A DNA stretch of 24,258 nucleotides from Oscillospiraceae bacterium. GTDB lineage: Bacteria; Bacillota; Clostridia; Oscillospirales; Ruminococcaceae. This document shows positions 8,183-15,720 of this stretch, piece by piece. The notes under the pieces were generated by a model, which did no database searches, had not been told where the DNA came from, and saw nothing but the letters and a program-made list of their open reading frames with translations. Both the position numbers and the translations under genes were made by a program. The stretch spans positions 1 through 24,258 of the forward strand of contig JAHHUA010000008.1 of NCBI GenBank assembly GCA_020024235.1, read 5' to 3'. Position 1 is the first letter of the stretch. Every line of letters starts with the position of its first letter.

Positions 8183-8527
8183 ATGGAACATATTATGAAT
8201 TTAAACCCAAATCCCATGAAAATGATAAAAAGCGGTGAAAAAACTATTGAACTGCGTTTATATGACGAAAAAAGAAAAAATATTTCCATAGGTGATACCA
8301 TAAAATTTATAAATACTGATAATAATGAAGATATTATTAAAGTTTATGTCAAAAATATATATGTCTATGATAGTTTTAAAACATTGTATAAAAATCTTCC
8401 TCTGCAAAAATGCGGTTACACACAGGAAAATATAAATACAGCTTCCCCAAAAGATATGGAAGAATATTATTCTTTAGAAAAACAAAACAAATATGGTGTA
8501 GTGGGCATAGAAATAGAAGTTATATAA
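8183..8527 (+). CDS. ASCH-domain protein (PUA-like fold)
   Basis: The 114-aa protein fits the small ASCH family: an N-terminal strand 'HIMNLNPNPMKMIKSGEKTI' followed by ELRLYDEKR, the 'GxKxxExR' signature of the domain, then 'ISIGDTIKF' and a Tyr-rich middle with 'YSLEKQNKYGVVGIEIE' at the end. ASCH domains are related to PUA RNA-binding domains and are thought to bind RNA or modified nucleosides; related bacterial proteins include small amidohydrolases acting on acylated cytidine. Which activity this one has cannot be told. AAGGAG lies 7 nt before the ATG. The next gene starts 11 nt after its stop, so the two are probably co-transcribed, but no functional link is evident. Confidence 0.78.
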   Translation: MEHIMNLNPNPMKMIKSGEKTIELRLYDEKRKNISIGDTIKFINTDNNEDIIKVYVKNIYVYDSFKTLYKNLPLQKCGYTQENINTASPKDMEEYYSLEKQNKYGVVGIEIEVI

Positions 8528-8538
8528 AATAAAGGAAG

Positions 8539-9288
8539 ATGAAAATTTTGAAAAAAAGAATAACTTTGTTAGATGAGATAAGGGGTTTTATCTTTTTTTT
8601 AATGGCAGTTTATCATGCTCTTTTTGATTTGGAATATATTTTTGGCATACATATTTTTATTTTTGAGTATGGTATATATAAGTATATTGCCTTATTTATT
8701 GGAATGTCATATATATTTATATCGGGATTTTCCTCAAATCTTTCCCATAATATATACAAACGTGGTGTATTGTGTTTTTTAGCGGCAATGGTTATAACTT
8801 TAATAACTCATATTATTACCCCAAAATTGACAATATTTTTTGGAGTATTGCATTTTTTAGCAATAGCAATGATTTGTTCACCATTTATAAAAAAATTTAC
8901 TGATAAAATAAATTCAACTATTGTAATTATTTTGTGTGTAATTTGTTTTATAATGACTTATAATTTGCAGATGGGGTATTTGGGAATAAAACCCTATTTT
9001 TATTTTCCTTTGCCGTTGACACTGAGAAATACCGGATTTTTATTTCCTTTTGGAATATGTTCGGAGCGTTTTTTCAGTGGGGACTTTTATCCTATTTTTC
9101 CGTGGATTTTTGTATATACACTGGGAATTGCAGCAGGAAAAAATCTGAATTTTGATGAATTGCCCTCCATATGCTATAAAAAGCACGGAAATATACTGTC
9201 ATTTTGTGGGAAACACAGCCTTTTATTGTATTTAATACATCAGGTTGTAATAGTAATTGCATTGTGGCTTGTGTTTACTGTAATTTAA
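8539..9288 (+). CDS. DUF1624/HGSNAT-like membrane acyltransferase
   Basis: The 249-aa protein has about seven to eight hydrophobic segments. It begins 'RITLLDEIRGFIFFLMAVYH', which matches the first helix of the heparan-alpha-glucosaminide N-acetyltransferase-like family (DUF1624): a short cytoplasmic start, the 'D-x-x-R-G' motif and a His at the end of the first helix. The C-terminal 'FCGKHSLLLYLIHQVVIVI' is also typical of this and related acyltransferase-3 families. Such proteins are thought to pass acyl groups from CoA across the membrane to a sugar or envelope polymer; the acceptor is unknown here. Start choice is uncertain: the ATG at 8539 is only 2-3 nt from AAAGGA, whereas an in-frame TTG at 8548 has about 11 nt spacing and gives MKKRITLLDEIRGF. 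Confidence 0.75.
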   Translation: MKILKKRITLLDEIRGFIFFLMAVYHALFDLEYIFGIHIFIFEYGIYKYIALFIGMSYIFISGFSSNLSHNIYKRGVLCFLAAMVITLITHIITPKLTIFFGVLHFLAIAMICSPFIKKFTDKINSTIVIILCVICFIMTYNLQMGYLGIKPYFYFPLPLTLRNTGFLFPFGICSERFFSGDFYPIFPWIFVYTLGIAAGKNLNFDELPSICYKKHGNILSFCGKHSLLLYLIHQVVIVIALWLVFTVI

Positions 9289-9298
9289 AAAATTGCGC

Positions 9299-9325
9299 AA
9301 AAAAAGGACGAATAATCGTCCTTTT
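9299..9325. terminator. Hairpin terminator, best read on the minus strand
   Basis: A perfect 10-bp stem AAAAGGACGA (9302-9311) / TCGTCCTTTT (9316-9325) with the loop ATAA. On the plus strand only four T residues follow, within the stem itself. On the minus strand the hairpin is followed by seven consecutive T residues (9305-9299). It may end the DUF1624 gene, but it is a better terminator for the minus-strand RNA described next. Confidence 0.75.
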
Positions 9326-9400
9326 CCTGCAGTTTTCTTGTATATCCGCTTATTAAAATGAAGCCCAAAATTAATATAAACCTTTCGGTTTATTTGCAGT

Positions 9401-9440
9401 AAATGAGGAATTAAGATTTAATCCTCATTTTGCTTTTTTT
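9401..9440 (+). terminator. Second hairpin plus T-run on the plus strand
   Basis: AAATGAGG (9401-9408) pairs with CCTCATTT (9423-9430), with an inner ATTAA/TTAAT helix and one bulged A, and is followed by TGCTTTTTTT. It could act as a backup plus-strand terminator for the DUF1624 gene. The same DNA forms the strongest hairpin of the minus-strand RNA candidate, so the two readings compete. The rest of the gap (9580-9718) shows only A/T-rich DNA. Confidence 0.45.
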
Positions 9441-9548
9441 GATATAAGCTGTAAATATATCCACAAGCTTAAAGTTTGCATTTTTTATTAAACAAACTGC
9501 TATTTGTGTATAATATACAGATTTTAGAATACATATATCTTTACTTAT

Positions 9549-9576
9549 ATTATACCAAAAAAGAAAAAATAATCAA
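9549..9576 (-). promoter_or_regulatory. Promoter of the candidate minus-strand RNA
   Basis: On the minus strand: TTGATT (9576-9571), 16-bp spacer, perfect TATAAT (9554-9549). No ORF follows on this strand for several hundred bases, so a non-coding transcript is the natural reading. The flanking DNA is extremely A/T-rich, which raises the chance of a fortuitous match. Confidence 0.5.
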
Positions 9577-9718
9577 TAGATATATTGAAAAAAATTAATT
9601 TTTTTTTAATTATGTTAATATACTAATAATTATACCCACAATTTTTATAATTTTATATGAATAAATATGTAAAAAATTTGCAATTAATGTATTAATATAA
9701 AATATAAACACTATTCTA

Positions 9719-9747
9719 TTGATATAAAAAAAATAATGTGGTACAAT
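9719..9747 (+). promoter_or_regulatory. Promoter of the ddl-DUF1934-argS operon
   Basis: TTGATA (9719-9724), 17-bp spacer, TACAAT (9742-9747); each hexamer matches consensus at five of six positions. The predicted start is near 9754, with a leader of about 80 nt. Confidence 0.65.
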
Positions 9748-9835
9748 AAAATATTATATGTATAAATTATATAAAGAAAAGTAAATCATTGAAATATCAT
9801 ATGTTAAAGTGAAAATACTGCATGGAGGGTGAATG

Positions 9836-10906
9836 ATGAACAATACCAAAACCAAAGAAACAATAGCGGTTATTTTCGGCGGAGCCAACAGTGAACATGA
9901 AGTATCACGACGAAGTGTAACCAGTATTCTTGAAAATATAAATCGGAAAAAATATAATATAGTTATGGTGGGAATCACCAAAGAAGGTAAATGGTATTAC
10001 TACAGCGGTAAAGTTCAGGATATTGTAAACGGAAACTGGGAAAAATCCGAGGAAAAATATCCCGCAATTATTTCCCCTGATACATCTCATCATGGACTTC
10101 TTATTTTAAAGGAAAACAGTTGGGAAGTTAAAAAAATAGATGTAATTTTTCCGGTTATGCACGGAAAAAATGCAGAGGATGGCACAATTCAGGGACTTTT
10201 TGAAATTGCGGGCATACCATATGTAGGCTGTGGTGTAGGAGCTTCCTCCAACTGCATGGATAAGGAATATACTCATATTCTTTTGGAAAGCGGCGGAGTT
10301 AAAACCGCAAAATGGGCAGTGGCAAAGAAAAAGGATTTGGAAAGCTTTGATGAAACCGAAAAATTAATGGCAGAAAAACTACATTATCCCATGTTTGTAA
10401 AACCTGCCAATGCAGGTTCATCTGTGGGAGTAAGCAAGGCCAAAAATAAGGAAGAACTTAAAAAAGCTATTGAAAATGCTCTTATTCATGATAAAAAAGT
10501 TATTGTGGAAGAATTTATAAAGGGAAAAGAAATTGAATGTGCAGTTATGGGAAATGATGAACCCTTTGCACCTGCTACAGGTGAACTGGAAATACGATCC
10601 GAATTTTATGATTATGAATCAAAATACATAAATGACAGCACAAGTATTCATATTCCTGCCAGAATTTCTGAGGAGGATTCTTTAAGAATAAGAGAAACTG
10701 CTGTAAAAGCCTATAAGATTTTAGGTTGCCGTGGACTTACCAGAGTGGACTTTTTCCTTTGTGATGACGGAAAAATTATATTGCTGGAACCTAATACCAT
10801 GCCGGGATTTACCTCTATAAGTATGTATCCTAAGCTTATTATGCAAAGCGGTATGAGTTATTCCGATATAATTGATAAACTTATTTTATTAGCTAAAGAA
10901 AGATAG
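9836..10906 (+). CDS. ddl: D-alanine--D-alanine ligase
   Basis: The 356-aa ATP-grasp enzyme joins two D-alanines for the end of the peptidoglycan stem peptide. The N-terminal 'VIFGGANSEHEVSRRSV' has the substrate-binding Glu of the family; 'VIFPVMHGKNAEDGTIQGLFE' and 'YPMFVKPANAGSSVGVSK' are the central ATP-grasp motifs; 'GCRGLTRVDFF' and 'LEPNTMPGFTSISMYP' supply the metal and second D-Ala sites. In the omega loop the Lys263-Tyr264 pair of 'YDYESKYINDST' is kept, which is typical of D-Ala-D-Ala ligases rather than VanA/VanB D-Ala-D-Lac ligases. Length fits the long subgroup. Two ATGs overlap (9833 and 9836); GGAGG (9824-9828) is 7 nt from the second, which I prefer. It is the first gene of an operon with DUF1934 and argS. 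Confidence 0.95.
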   Translation: MNNTKTKETIAVIFGGANSEHEVSRRSVTSILENINRKKYNIVMVGITKEGKWYYYSGKVQDIVNGNWEKSEEKYPAIISPDTSHHGLLILKENSWEVKKIDVIFPVMHGKNAEDGTIQGLFEIAGIPYVGCGVGASSNCMDKEYTHILLESGGVKTAKWAVAKKKDLESFDETEKLMAEKLHYPMFVKPANAGSSVGVSKAKNKEELKKAIENALIHDKKVIVEEFIKGKEIECAVMGNDEPFAPATGELEIRSEFYDYESKYINDSTSIHIPARISEEDSLRIRETAVKAYKILGCRGLTRVDFFLCDDGKIILLEPNTMPGFTSISMYPKLIMQSGMSYSDIIDKLILLAKER

Positions 10907-10922
10907 AAAGCAGGTACTTGAT

Positions 10923-11342
10923 TTGAAAAAAGACGCTAAAATAAGCATACGAGGCAGACAGACAGTGGATGGCGAATCGGATGTTGTGGAAGTTTTTACC
11001 CAGGGAAGTTTTTATAAAAAAAACGATGTTTACTATATAGTTTATGAATCTAAGGAAGATACGGGATTTAAAGGCACAACTACAACCGTAAAAATCGAAA
11101 AAAACAAAGTTGTAATGCTAAGATCGGCTCCCACTGAATCACAGCTCATAATAGAAAAAGGCAATCGTCATTTGTGCAGTTACAATACAGGCTATGGCAA
11201 TGTTATGATAGGCATAAACGGCAGTAAAATTGATGTGGATTTAAGCGAAAGAGGCGGAAGAGTCAGATTTAAATACACTATTGATGTAAATTCCGCACTT
11301 TTGAGTTCACATGAAGTAAGTATATTTGTGGAGGAATGTTAA
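10923..11342 (+). CDS. DUF1934 (YwiB-like) beta-barrel protein
   Basis: The 139-aa protein matches DUF1934: an N-terminal 'ISIRGRQTVDGESDVVEVFT', the central 'YYIVYESKEDTGFKGTTTTVKI', and the later 'SYNTGYGNVMIGI' followed by a beta-rich tail. The family has a calycin-like small barrel, no catalytic residues are known, and the function is undetermined. As I recall, the Bacillus subtilis member YwiB also lies next to argS, so the pairing with argS is conserved and may be meaningful. The start is a TTG at 10923 with only a weak AAAGCAGG site, 16 nt after ddl. Its stop codon ends one base before the argS start, and its 3' end contains the argS ribosome binding site, so translation of the two is probably coupled. 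Confidence 0.85.
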   Translation: MKKDAKISIRGRQTVDGESDVVEVFTQGSFYKKNDVYYIVYESKEDTGFKGTTTTVKIEKNKVVMLRSAPTESQLIIEKGNRHLCSYNTGYGNVMIGINGSKIDVDLSERGGRVRFKYTIDVNSALLSSHEVSIFVEEC

Positions 11343-11343
11343 A

Positions 11344-13035
11344 ATGGCTAATTTAATTGAAAAAGCAAAACAGGAAATAAAAGAGATAATTGAAAAAGCA
11401 GCAGCAAAAGCTCAGGCAGAAAATACTTTGCCGGCAGGAGAAATGCAGAAATTTGTAGTGGAAGTTCCCTCGGATACAACTCATGGGGATTTTGCCTCCA
11501 ATGTGGCTATGGCAAATGCAAAAATTTTTAGATTACCGCCCAGAAAAATTGCCGAAGCTATTGCTCAAAACTTTAATTTGGAAAACACATATTTTGAAAA
11601 AACTGAAATTGCAGGTCCTGGATTTATTAATTTCTTTTTAAAGGACAGCTGGTTTTCCGATGTAATCAAAAGTGCCTGTGAAGAAGGTGCCGATTATGGT
11701 AAATCAGATTTTGGCAGCGGCAAAAAAGTAATGGTTGAATTTGTTTCAGCTAATCCCACAGGTCCTATGCATATGGGAAATGCCAGAGGCGGTGCTATAG
11801 GTGATGTACTTGCAGAAGCTATGAAATGGGCAGGATATAAGGTTCAGAGAGAATTTTATATAAATGATGCAGGAAATCAAATTGCTAAATTCGGAATATC
11901 TTTGGAAGCAAGATATTTGCAGCTATATAAAGGTGATGAAATTGAATTTCCGGAAGACGGCTACCATGGTGATGACATCAAAGAAAGAGCAAAGGGATTT
12001 GCTGACATTCATGGCGACAAATTTGTAAATGTTTCCGAAGAAGAAAGAAGAAAAGCTTTGGTAGATTATGCTTTGCCTCTTAATATAGCCAAACTTAAAA
12101 CAGACCTTTCCGCATACAGAATAGAATTTGATGAGTGGTTCCCCGAAAGCACACTTCATGCAAGTGGAGCTGTTATGGCAGTAGTCGATTTGATGAGAGA
12201 AAAAGGCTATGCTTATGAAAAAGATGGTGCAGTATGGTATGCTGCCACTAAATTCGGTGCAGAAAAGGACGAAGTTTTGGTAAGAGCAAACGGTTTCCCA
12301 ACCTACTTTGCCGCAGATATTGCATACCACTACAATAAATTTGCAATAAGAGGATTTGATAAATGTATTGATGTATGGGGTGCAGACCACCATGGCCATG
12401 TTGCAAGACTTAAAGGTGCACTCAATGCCACAGGTGTGGACGGAAATAATCTTGATATTGTACTTATGCAGCTTGTAAACCTTATTCAAGACGGTGTTCC
12501 TGTAAAAATGAGCAAGAGAAGCGGCAAAGCTATTCAGCTGGCAGACCTTATTGAAGAAATTCCCATTGATGCTGCAAGATTTTTCTTTACCATGAGAGAA
12601 GCAAATTCCACTTTGGACTTTGACCTTGATTTGGCTGTGGAAGAATCCTCAAAAAATCCGGTTTACTATGTTCAATATGCCCATGCTAGAATTTGCAGCA
12701 TACTTAATAATTTAAAAGCAGAAGGTGTGAATACAGACAGCATTTTGGAAGTAGATGCAAAACTTTTAACTACACCTGAAGAAAAAGAACTTATCAGAAT
12801 TATTGCAGCTATGCCAAACGAAATTATTTCTGTTGCCAAAAGCTATGATACAGCTGCACTTCCTCACTATGTAATGGATGTAGCTACCGCATTCCACAAA
12901 TTTTACGGTGCCTGCAAAGTAAGAACAGAAGATGAAAGCCTTATGAATGCCAGAATTGCACTTTGTAAAGGAGCAAGAAATGTTATTAAGAATGTTCTCA
13001 CTATGCTTAAAGTTTCCGCTCCCGAAAAAATGTAG
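11344..13035 (+). CDS. argS: Arginine--tRNA ligase
   Basis: This 563-aa class I aminoacyl-tRNA synthetase charges tRNA-Arg. Domains in order: N-terminal tRNA D-loop recognition domain (about 1-115, with 'VEVPSDTTHGDFASNVAMANAK'), Rossmann catalytic core with the HIGH-type motif HMGN at 143-146 inside 'SANPTGPMHMGNARGGAIGD', 'REFYINDAGNQI', 'WGADHHGHVARLKGAL', the KMSKR signature at 388-392 in 'GVPVKMSKRSGKAIQL', and a helical anticodon-binding domain ending 'LMNARIALCKGARNVIKNVL'. It belongs to the bacterial group with a complete KMSK loop. GGAGGA (11330-11335) sits 8 nt before ATG 11344; an upstream in-frame start would overlap DUF1934. It ends the operon, before two strong hairpins. Confidence 0.97.
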   Translation: MANLIEKAKQEIKEIIEKAAAKAQAENTLPAGEMQKFVVEVPSDTTHGDFASNVAMANAKIFRLPPRKIAEAIAQNFNLENTYFEKTEIAGPGFINFFLKDSWFSDVIKSACEEGADYGKSDFGSGKKVMVEFVSANPTGPMHMGNARGGAIGDVLAEAMKWAGYKVQREFYINDAGNQIAKFGISLEARYLQLYKGDEIEFPEDGYHGDDIKERAKGFADIHGDKFVNVSEEERRKALVDYALPLNIAKLKTDLSAYRIEFDEWFPESTLHASGAVMAVVDLMREKGYAYEKDGAVWYAATKFGAEKDEVLVRANGFPTYFAADIAYHYNKFAIRGFDKCIDVWGADHHGHVARLKGALNATGVDGNNLDIVLMQLVNLIQDGVPVKMSKRSGKAIQLADLIEEIPIDAARFFFTMREANSTLDFDLDLAVEESSKNPVYYVQYAHARICSILNNLKAEGVNTDSILEVDAKLLTTPEEKELIRIIAAMPNEIISVAKSYDTAALPHYVMDVATAFHKFYGACKVRTEDESLMNARIALCKGARNVIKNVLTMLKVSAPEKM

Positions 13036-13050
13036 CTGCAACTAACAAGT

Positions 13051-13085
13051 GTGATAAAACAATTTTTATATTCTTGTTTTATCAC
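13051..13085 (+). terminator. 12-bp hairpin after argS
   Basis: GTGATAAAACAA (13051-13062) pairs perfectly with TTGTTTTATCAC (13074-13085) around an 11-nt loop. No T-run follows, so it is more likely an RNA-stabilising 3' hairpin or a weak terminator than a full one; the next hairpin has the T-run. Confidence 0.55.
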
Positions 13086-13116
13086 AAAATACAGGTATAT
13101 ACAAAAATAAAATACC

Positions 13117-13179
13117 CCCCGCTATATTAAATTTGACTGATTTAAAAAATCGTGAATTTAATATGGCGGGGATATTTTT
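13117..13179. terminator. Long hairpin terminator before murD
   Basis: The 17-nt arm CCCCGCTATATTAAATT (13117-13133) pairs with AATTTAATATGGCGGGG (13155-13171) with one G-U pair. The 21-nt loop can fold again as GATTT/AAATC. ATATTTTT follows on the plus strand, and the A-rich left flank (13105-13113) gives a T-rich tail on the minus strand. It separates the argS and murD transcription units. Confidence 0.8.
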
Positions 13180-13202
13180 CAAATGATTATATGTACAATG
13201 AC

Positions 13203-13231
13203 TTGTTAAATAAAGGATTTTGATATATAAT
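13203..13231 (+). promoter_or_regulatory. Promoter of the murD operon
   Basis: TTGTTA (13203-13208), 17-bp spacer, perfect TATAAT (13226-13231). The predicted start is near 13238, leaving a leader of about 27 nt that contains the GGAGGGG site. Confidence 0.65.
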
Positions 13232-13264
13232 GAATACGTATTCTTAATGTTGGAGGGGAAAAAT

Positions 13265-14650
13265 TTGAACATTACTTATGACAGATTTTTTAAAAGCCTG
13301 AAAAATAAAAAAGTTACTTTTATAGGTTTTGGAGTAAGTCATAAAGAACTTATAGAAAAGTTTTTGCACTATGGTGCCCATATAACTGTTTGCGACAGAA
13401 GAACTATGGAGGAATTGGGGGATTTAGGAAAAGAAATTGCCCAAAAAGGAGTTAAACTCTGTCTAGGTGAAAATTATCTTGATAATTTGGACGGAGATAT
13501 TATTATGAGAACTCCCGGACTTAATTATAACGATGAAAATTTAGTTAAAGCCAGAAAAAAAGGCTGCGTTATAACCAGTGAAACTGAATTGTTTTTTGAT
13601 TTTTGTCCGGCTCATGTAATAGCTATTACAGGTTCTGACGGCAAAACTACCACAGCCACCATTGCAGCAAAATTCCTAGAAAAAGAAGGTTATAAAGTCC
13701 ATTTGGGCGGTAATATCGGAAAACCTTTGCTTTATCGTATAGAAGAAATTAAACCCGAAGACTATGTGGTAATAGAACTTTCCAGTTTTCAGCTTATGAG
13801 TATGAGAAAATCTGCCGATACAGTACTTATTACCAATATAAGCCCCAATCATTTGGATATGCACAATTCAATGGAAGAATATATACAGGCAAAATACAAT
13901 CTCATTTATCATCAAAATGCTTTTGGAACAGCAGTATTAAATGCTGATAATATTTTATCCTCCGACGCTGAAAAATTTGCCAGAGGAAATGTTCTTAAAT
14001 TTTCTGTAAAAAACAAAGTTGAAAAGGGAACATACCTTAAAGACAATCAGATTATGCTTGCAGAGGACGGAGAGGAAATACCTGTTTTAAATATTGACAG
14101 AATAAAAATTCCCGGAATGCACAATGTAGAAAATTATATGGCAGCAATCTGTATTACAAAGGGGCTTGTAACTGCTAAAACCATAGGTGAAGTGGCTGAA
14201 GAATTTGGAGGAGTTGAGCACAGATTTGAATTTGTCCGTGAATTAGATGGTGTTAAATACTATAATGATACTATGGCAACCACACCTACCAGTGCTATTG
14301 CAGGTATAAGCAGCTCCGAAAACAAAATGATAATGATAGCGGGCGGACATGATAAGAATCTCTCTTTTGATGAACTGGCAAAAAAAATAAATGAAAAAGT
14401 CAGAGTGCTTATTCTTATGGGTGAAACCTCCGAAAGAATTGAAAATGCAGTTTTAAGTGCATCTAATTTTAAGTCTGCCGAAATTATAATAGAACATGCA
14501 GGAAATATGGAAGAAGCAGTTAAAATCGCCAAAAAACACGCTGTATGGGGTGAAATTGTAGCTCTTTGCCCTGCCTGTTCCAGTTTTGACAAATATAAAA
14601 ACTTTGCAGAGCGTGGAAATCATTTTAAAAATATAGTAAATGCACTATAA
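13265..14650 (+). CDS. murD: UDP-MurNAc-L-Ala--D-Glu ligase
   Basis: The 461-aa Mur ligase adds D-glutamate to UDP-MurNAc-L-alanine in cytoplasmic peptidoglycan synthesis. Domain 1 (about 1-110) is the UDP-binding Rossmann-like part ('KKVTFIGFGVSHKELIEKF'). Domain 2 has the ATP loop 'ITGSDGKTTT' at 121-130, 'LGGNIGKPL', the 'VIELSSFQL' strand and 'ITNISPNHLDMH' with the metal-binding His. Domain 3 starts after 'VEHRFEFVRELDGVKYYNDTMATTPTSAIA' and includes 'MIAGGHDKNLSFDEL' and 'LCPACSSFDKYKNFAERG', all typical of MurD rather than other Mur ligases. The frame is open further upstream, but GGAGGGG (13252-13258) lies 6 nt before the TTG at 13265, which gives a normal-length protein. It is first of a five-gene operon. 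Confidence 0.94.
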   Translation: MNITYDRFFKSLKNKKVTFIGFGVSHKELIEKFLHYGAHITVCDRRTMEELGDLGKEIAQKGVKLCLGENYLDNLDGDIIMRTPGLNYNDENLVKARKKGCVITSETELFFDFCPAHVIAITGSDGKTTTATIAAKFLEKEGYKVHLGGNIGKPLLYRIEEIKPEDYVVIELSSFQLMSMRKSADTVLITNISPNHLDMHNSMEEYIQAKYNLIYHQNAFGTAVLNADNILSSDAEKFARGNVLKFSVKNKVEKGTYLKDNQIMLAEDGEEIPVLNIDRIKIPGMHNVENYMAAICITKGLVTAKTIGEVAEEFGGVEHRFEFVRELDGVKYYNDTMATTPTSAIAGISSSENKMIMIAGGHDKNLSFDELAKKINEKVRVLILMGETSERIENAVLSASNFKSAEIIIEHAGNMEEAVKIAKKHAVWGEIVALCPACSSFDKYKNFAERGNHFKNIVNAL

Positions 14651-14684
14651 AATAAAAAATAATTATGAATGAGAGGTCAGAAAA

Positions 14685-15704
14685 ATGGACATTAAAAAAG
14701 TTCTTATTGAGTTTACACAGTTAAACGGTACATCTGGAATGGAAGAAAATGCCGCTGAATACGGCATAAAAGCACTTTCTAAATATGGAAAGGTGCAAAA
14801 AACACCACTGAAAAGTATTATCTGCACAGTAAAAGAACCAAAAGAAGGCAAGCCCCATTTGATGCTGGAGGCTCATATGGACGAAATAGGCCTTATTATT
14901 ACTCATATTGATGACAAAGGATTCCTTAAAGTAGGTCAGGTGGGTGGTATTGACAGAAACTCCATATTAGGGGCACCTGTTACCATACATACACAAACCG
15001 AGGACATTAAAGCAGTTGTATGCTGTCAGCCTCCTCATCTCACAGATGATCACAGTAAACTTCCCACTATTGATGAAATAAGCATTGATACAGGTTTATC
15101 CAAAGAAGAAGTTGAAAAGAAAATTAAACTGGGTGACAGAATTACTTTTGACTGTGAACCTGCAATGCTTTTAAACAATACAATCACCTGTAAAGCTCAG
15201 GATGACAGGTCTTGCTGTGTAATTTTGCTCAGAGCTTTGGAGCTTTTGGAAAATGAAAAATATGACTGCGGACTTTCTGTTGTATTTTCCTCAATGGAAG
15301 AAGTAGGCGGACATGGTGCTAAAACTGCTGCATATATTGTAAATCCTACTCATGCCATTGCCTGTGATGTATCTTTTGCTTATACACCCGATGTTAAACC
15401 TCATCAAGTGGGCAAATTAGGTGAAGGCGGTATGGTTGGATATGCGTCCATATTAAACGACGAAATGTCAAACAAACTTATGGAAATCGGCAAAGAAAAG
15501 AATATTCCATGTCAGGCAGAACCTATGGGTGGTGGCGGAACAGGTACAGATGCAGACGGGATTGCCATTACCAGAAACGGTGTTAAAACCGCTCTTATTT
15601 CTTTGCCACAAAAATATATGCACACAATTATTGAAACAATTTCACTGGACGATATTGAAAACACAGCCAGACTTATTGCTGAATATGTAAAAACACTTAG
15701 ATAG
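14685..15704 (+). CDS. M42-family metallo-aminopeptidase, copy A
   Basis: The 339-aa cytosolic peptidase belongs to family M42 (PepA/TET-type aminopeptidases, often self-assembled into dodecamers that trim short peptides). Metal and catalytic residues are in place: His64 and Asp66 in 'LEAHMDEIGL', Asp173/174 in 'CKAQDDRS', the Glu205-Glu206 pair in 'SSMEEVGGHGA' (catalytic base and metal ligand), Asp228 in 'IACDVSFAYTPD', and His313 in 'KYMHTIIE'. The insertion of a dimerisation domain at about 75-165 is as usual. It lies 34 nt after murD behind a GAGAGG site, and 16 nt before a second M42 gene. Substrate specificity is not predictable; the older label 'endoglucanase' for this family is not supported for such proteins. 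Confidence 0.92.
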   Translation: MDIKKVLIEFTQLNGTSGMEENAAEYGIKALSKYGKVQKTPLKSIICTVKEPKEGKPHLMLEAHMDEIGLIITHIDDKGFLKVGQVGGIDRNSILGAPVTIHTQTEDIKAVVCCQPPHLTDDHSKLPTIDEISIDTGLSKEEVEKKIKLGDRITFDCEPAMLLNNTITCKAQDDRSCCVILLRALELLENEKYDCGLSVVFSSMEEVGGHGAKTAAYIVNPTHAIACDVSFAYTPDVKPHQVGKLGEGGMVGYASILNDEMSNKLMEIGKEKNIPCQAEPMGGGGTGTDADGIAITRNGVKTALISLPQKYMHTIIETISLDDIENTARLIAEYVKTLR

Positions 15705-15720
15705 AGGAGAGGGATTTATA

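Larger units (their letters stand above)
9299..9542 (-). ncRNA. Candidate structured RNA, family not recognised
   Basis: This lies in the gene-free stretch 9289-9835. On the minus strand a promoter (9576-9549) would start a transcript near 9542 that meets a hairpin plus T7 terminator at 9325-9299, giving about 245 nt without a convincing ORF. In between are several hairpins in transcript order: AGTTTG/CAAACT (9498-9473), an 8-bp stem with one bulge (9471-9445), a 13-bp stem with one bulge built on AAATGAGG/CCTCATTT (9430-9401), and ATAAACC-GAAA-GGTTTAT (9393-9376), which is capped by a GNRA tetraloop only when read on this strand. Two long-range pairings (9494-9500 with 9329-9335; 9513-9521 with 9336-9345) are possible but cross each other. 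6S RNA has about this size, but I see no diagnostic motif; RNase P RNA, tmRNA and SRP RNA signatures are absent. Confidence 0.5.

Noticed and set aside
10560..10700. Possibility that the Ddl is a vancomycin-resistance ligase (D-Ala-D-Lac or D-Ala-D-Ser)
   Set aside because: The Lys-Tyr pair in the omega loop is kept, and there are no vanX, vanH, vanT or vanRS-like neighbours; the context is housekeeping.
11923..12489. A 188-codon open frame on the minus strand opposite argS
   Set aside because: Lies wholly within argS, composition typical of antisense frames, no start signals.
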